Source: Physcomitrium patens (taxonomy: Eukaryota > Streptophyta > Bryopsida > Funariales > Funariaceae). From it: a stretch of 64,000 bases of DNA. The stretch is taken from the NCBI RefSeq assembly GCF_000002425.4, contig NC_037258.1:771719-835718 (forward strand). Reading direction: 5' to 3'. The position numbers and the translations under genes were made by a program. Below the pieces are notes generated by a model that ran no database searches, had not been told where the DNA came from, and saw only the letters and a list, made by a program, of their open reading frames with translations. Shown one piece after another: positions 62,490 to 64,000 of the stretch. Within the stretch, counting starts at the first letter, position 1. The number at the start of each line of letters is the position of its first letter.

Positions 62490-63998
62490 ATCTATCTCAA
62501 TGAAAAAGATATTAAAATCTATTATGGCACTATTTTAAATCTAAGACTTTTTCTACCTCAATTTTTTAATTATTATGTACTTTTATAAGAAGAGGTAGCA
62601 TTTATCTTCTTCTCAAGATATTTACTATCTTATATGGCTCAAGAAGAAACACATGGAATATAGGATGGATCTTCATAGATTCAAATAGATATAATTAATA
62701 AGTAACATGATTGACTTGCTCACAAATAGAAAATGGTTTAAGCTTATAATAGTCCAACTTATCACAATGATGAGTAGTCTTGATATTACAACAAAGTAGC
62801 CATACCTTATCACCTATGATGAAATGTGATTATTGCTTGTAATAGGCATTGCCATTGATTTTTTGTCATTTTTGAGCTTCTTTGAACTATGCCTTTATTA
62901 TTGCATGTAGCTCTAACAAACAATTTGTCAAATCTTTTATCCAAAGATTATCAACTTTTAAAAAGTTAAAAATATCAAGTCTTAGATGATAACCATAATT
63001 AGCAAAGAAAGATATTTTTGAATAGAAAAATGTATCAAATTATTTTAAGAAAACTCTACTAATAGCAAAAAAATTATCCAATCATCTTGATGATAGTTGA
63101 TGATACACCTCAAATATTGCTCTAGAACTTCATTCACTTGTTTTTTTTGTCCATTACTTTGAAGATGAAAATTCAAAGAGAGTTTTATATCCACCTTTAA
63201 AATCTTCAAAAGGATATTCCAAAATCATAAAAATTGAGTCCTATCTAATATAATATTTTTGGACAATCCATGATAGCAATAGATGTTGTCAAGAAAAAAT
63301 TTAGCTATTTCTTCATCTATGATATATTTTGTACATGATAAAAAATATGCCATTTCAATAAAATAATCTACTATTATAAATATAAAACCATGCAAACTTG
63401 AGATTGAAAGATTTGTGATAAAATCCATAGAAACAAAAGATCATAATTTTTTTCAAATAGATAATGGTTGAAAAAGTCCATAAAATTAATGACAAGGAAT
63501 TTTTTATCTTGAATAAATAGCACATGATTGTACAAAGTCTTTAACTGCCTTTTATATTTGAATCTACTAAAAATCTCTTAATATTAGTTCTAAAGTCTTA
63601 TTGTATCCAAAATATCCAATAACTAGAAAGTTATGACAAGCTTGAAGAACCAGTAATCATGCTTTGTTTTTTTAAATATATAATTATTTTTTAAAATAGA
63701 ATAGATTATTCTTAAACTTGAATTTAAAAGTATTATGAGACTTAAAAGAATTATTCTTGATATCATAAACAAGAAGATTAGAGGATATATTTGATTGAAT
63801 TTACTTGATAAAGATTGAATTTGTAGTTAATGTTGATTTTATTGCTTCAAGATAAAAATGCTTTGGTTTCAAGAAGATTATTTCTCTTTGTTAATTAAAA
63901 TATGTATTTTTTTCTTTTGATATAAGATAAGAATGTCTAAAAAGGGCGTCTAATAAACTTTATTATTTTTTGGATTGATAAATAATCTTGAAATCAAA
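62490..63998 (-). pseudogene. Chromovirus integrase and chromodomain remnant
   Basis: A 67-codon open frame at 63428-63225 starts MDFITNLSISSLHGFIF and includes CTKYI, FLDNIYCYHGL and DRTQF. That is the integrase core with the D-x-G-T-Q-F motif reading D-R-T-Q-F (Gly lost). Left of it are the integrase C-terminal blocks and, at about 62640-62500, the chromodomain region collinear with 54235-54395. Right of it, up to 64000, the H2C2/RNase H-linker part is heavily degraded. Confidence 0.8.
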
Positions 63999-64000
63999 TC

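Larger units (their letters stand above)
61380..64000 (-). mobile_element. Ty3/gypsy chromovirus, minus strand, cut by window end
   Basis: From the window end leftwards the minus strand reads RNase H end, integrase, chromodomain and 3' LTR, collinear with the + copy at 52.9-55.3 kb. The two elements are convergent on either side of the copia element. The 5' portion lies beyond 64000. Confidence 0.8.

Noticed and set aside
1-64000. CRISPR array, bacterial operon, rRNA or tRNA genes
   Set aside because: No regularly spaced short repeats, no cloverleaf seen, and introns, KNOX, HMA and KDEL-PDI genes show a plant nuclear origin.

Overview
The window looks like nuclear DNA of a land plant, most consistent with a bryophyte such as a moss. 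Four compact, GC-balanced, intron-containing genes sit on islands between long, extremely AT-rich stretches of decayed transposable elements. The gene set is a class II KNOX homeobox gene, an LHT8/AATL1-type amino acid transporter, a KDEL-tailed PDI of the PDIL1-5/1-6 type and an HMA-domain protein. It is plant-specific but does not fix the species. No bacterial operon structure, CRISPR array, rRNA or tRNA was recognised.

Layout: 1-8.9 kb is repeat DNA dominated by a dead Helitron on the + strand (Rep and Pif1-type helicase), split by a 1.3 kb insertion. 8.9-11 kb is a low-copy island with no recognisable gene. 12.4-17.8 kb carries the 12-exon PDI gene (+). 21.7-23.8 kb carries the two-exon HMA-domain gene (+). 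25.3-34.9 kb reads as one Ty3/gypsy element on the minus strand with a terminal repeat at each end. It is interrupted by a chromodomain-type gypsy LTR fragment that is itself interrupted by another insertion. 36.8-39.1 kb is the five-exon amino acid transporter (-), and 42.2-45.2 kb is the six-exon KNOX gene (-) with a GC-rich, low-complexity upstream region to 46.9 kb. 46.9-64 kb is repeat DNA: a + strand chromovirus, a complete but dead Ty1/copia element with LTR pair and primer-binding site, and a minus-strand chromovirus running off the window end.

The four genes show no evident joint pathway. They encode an ER folding catalyst, a putative metal-binding cytosolic protein, a membrane amino acid carrier and a developmental transcription factor. 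The strongest structural theme is nesting and base-composition decay of the mobile elements. At least six pieces of one chromovirus LTR family lie in both orientations, and two 1.3 kb insertions in different hosts look like the same unclassified element. Exon boundaries were placed by eye from GT-AG (rarely GC-AG) sites, reading-frame phase and family alignment from memory. Element boundaries are approximate unless stated.
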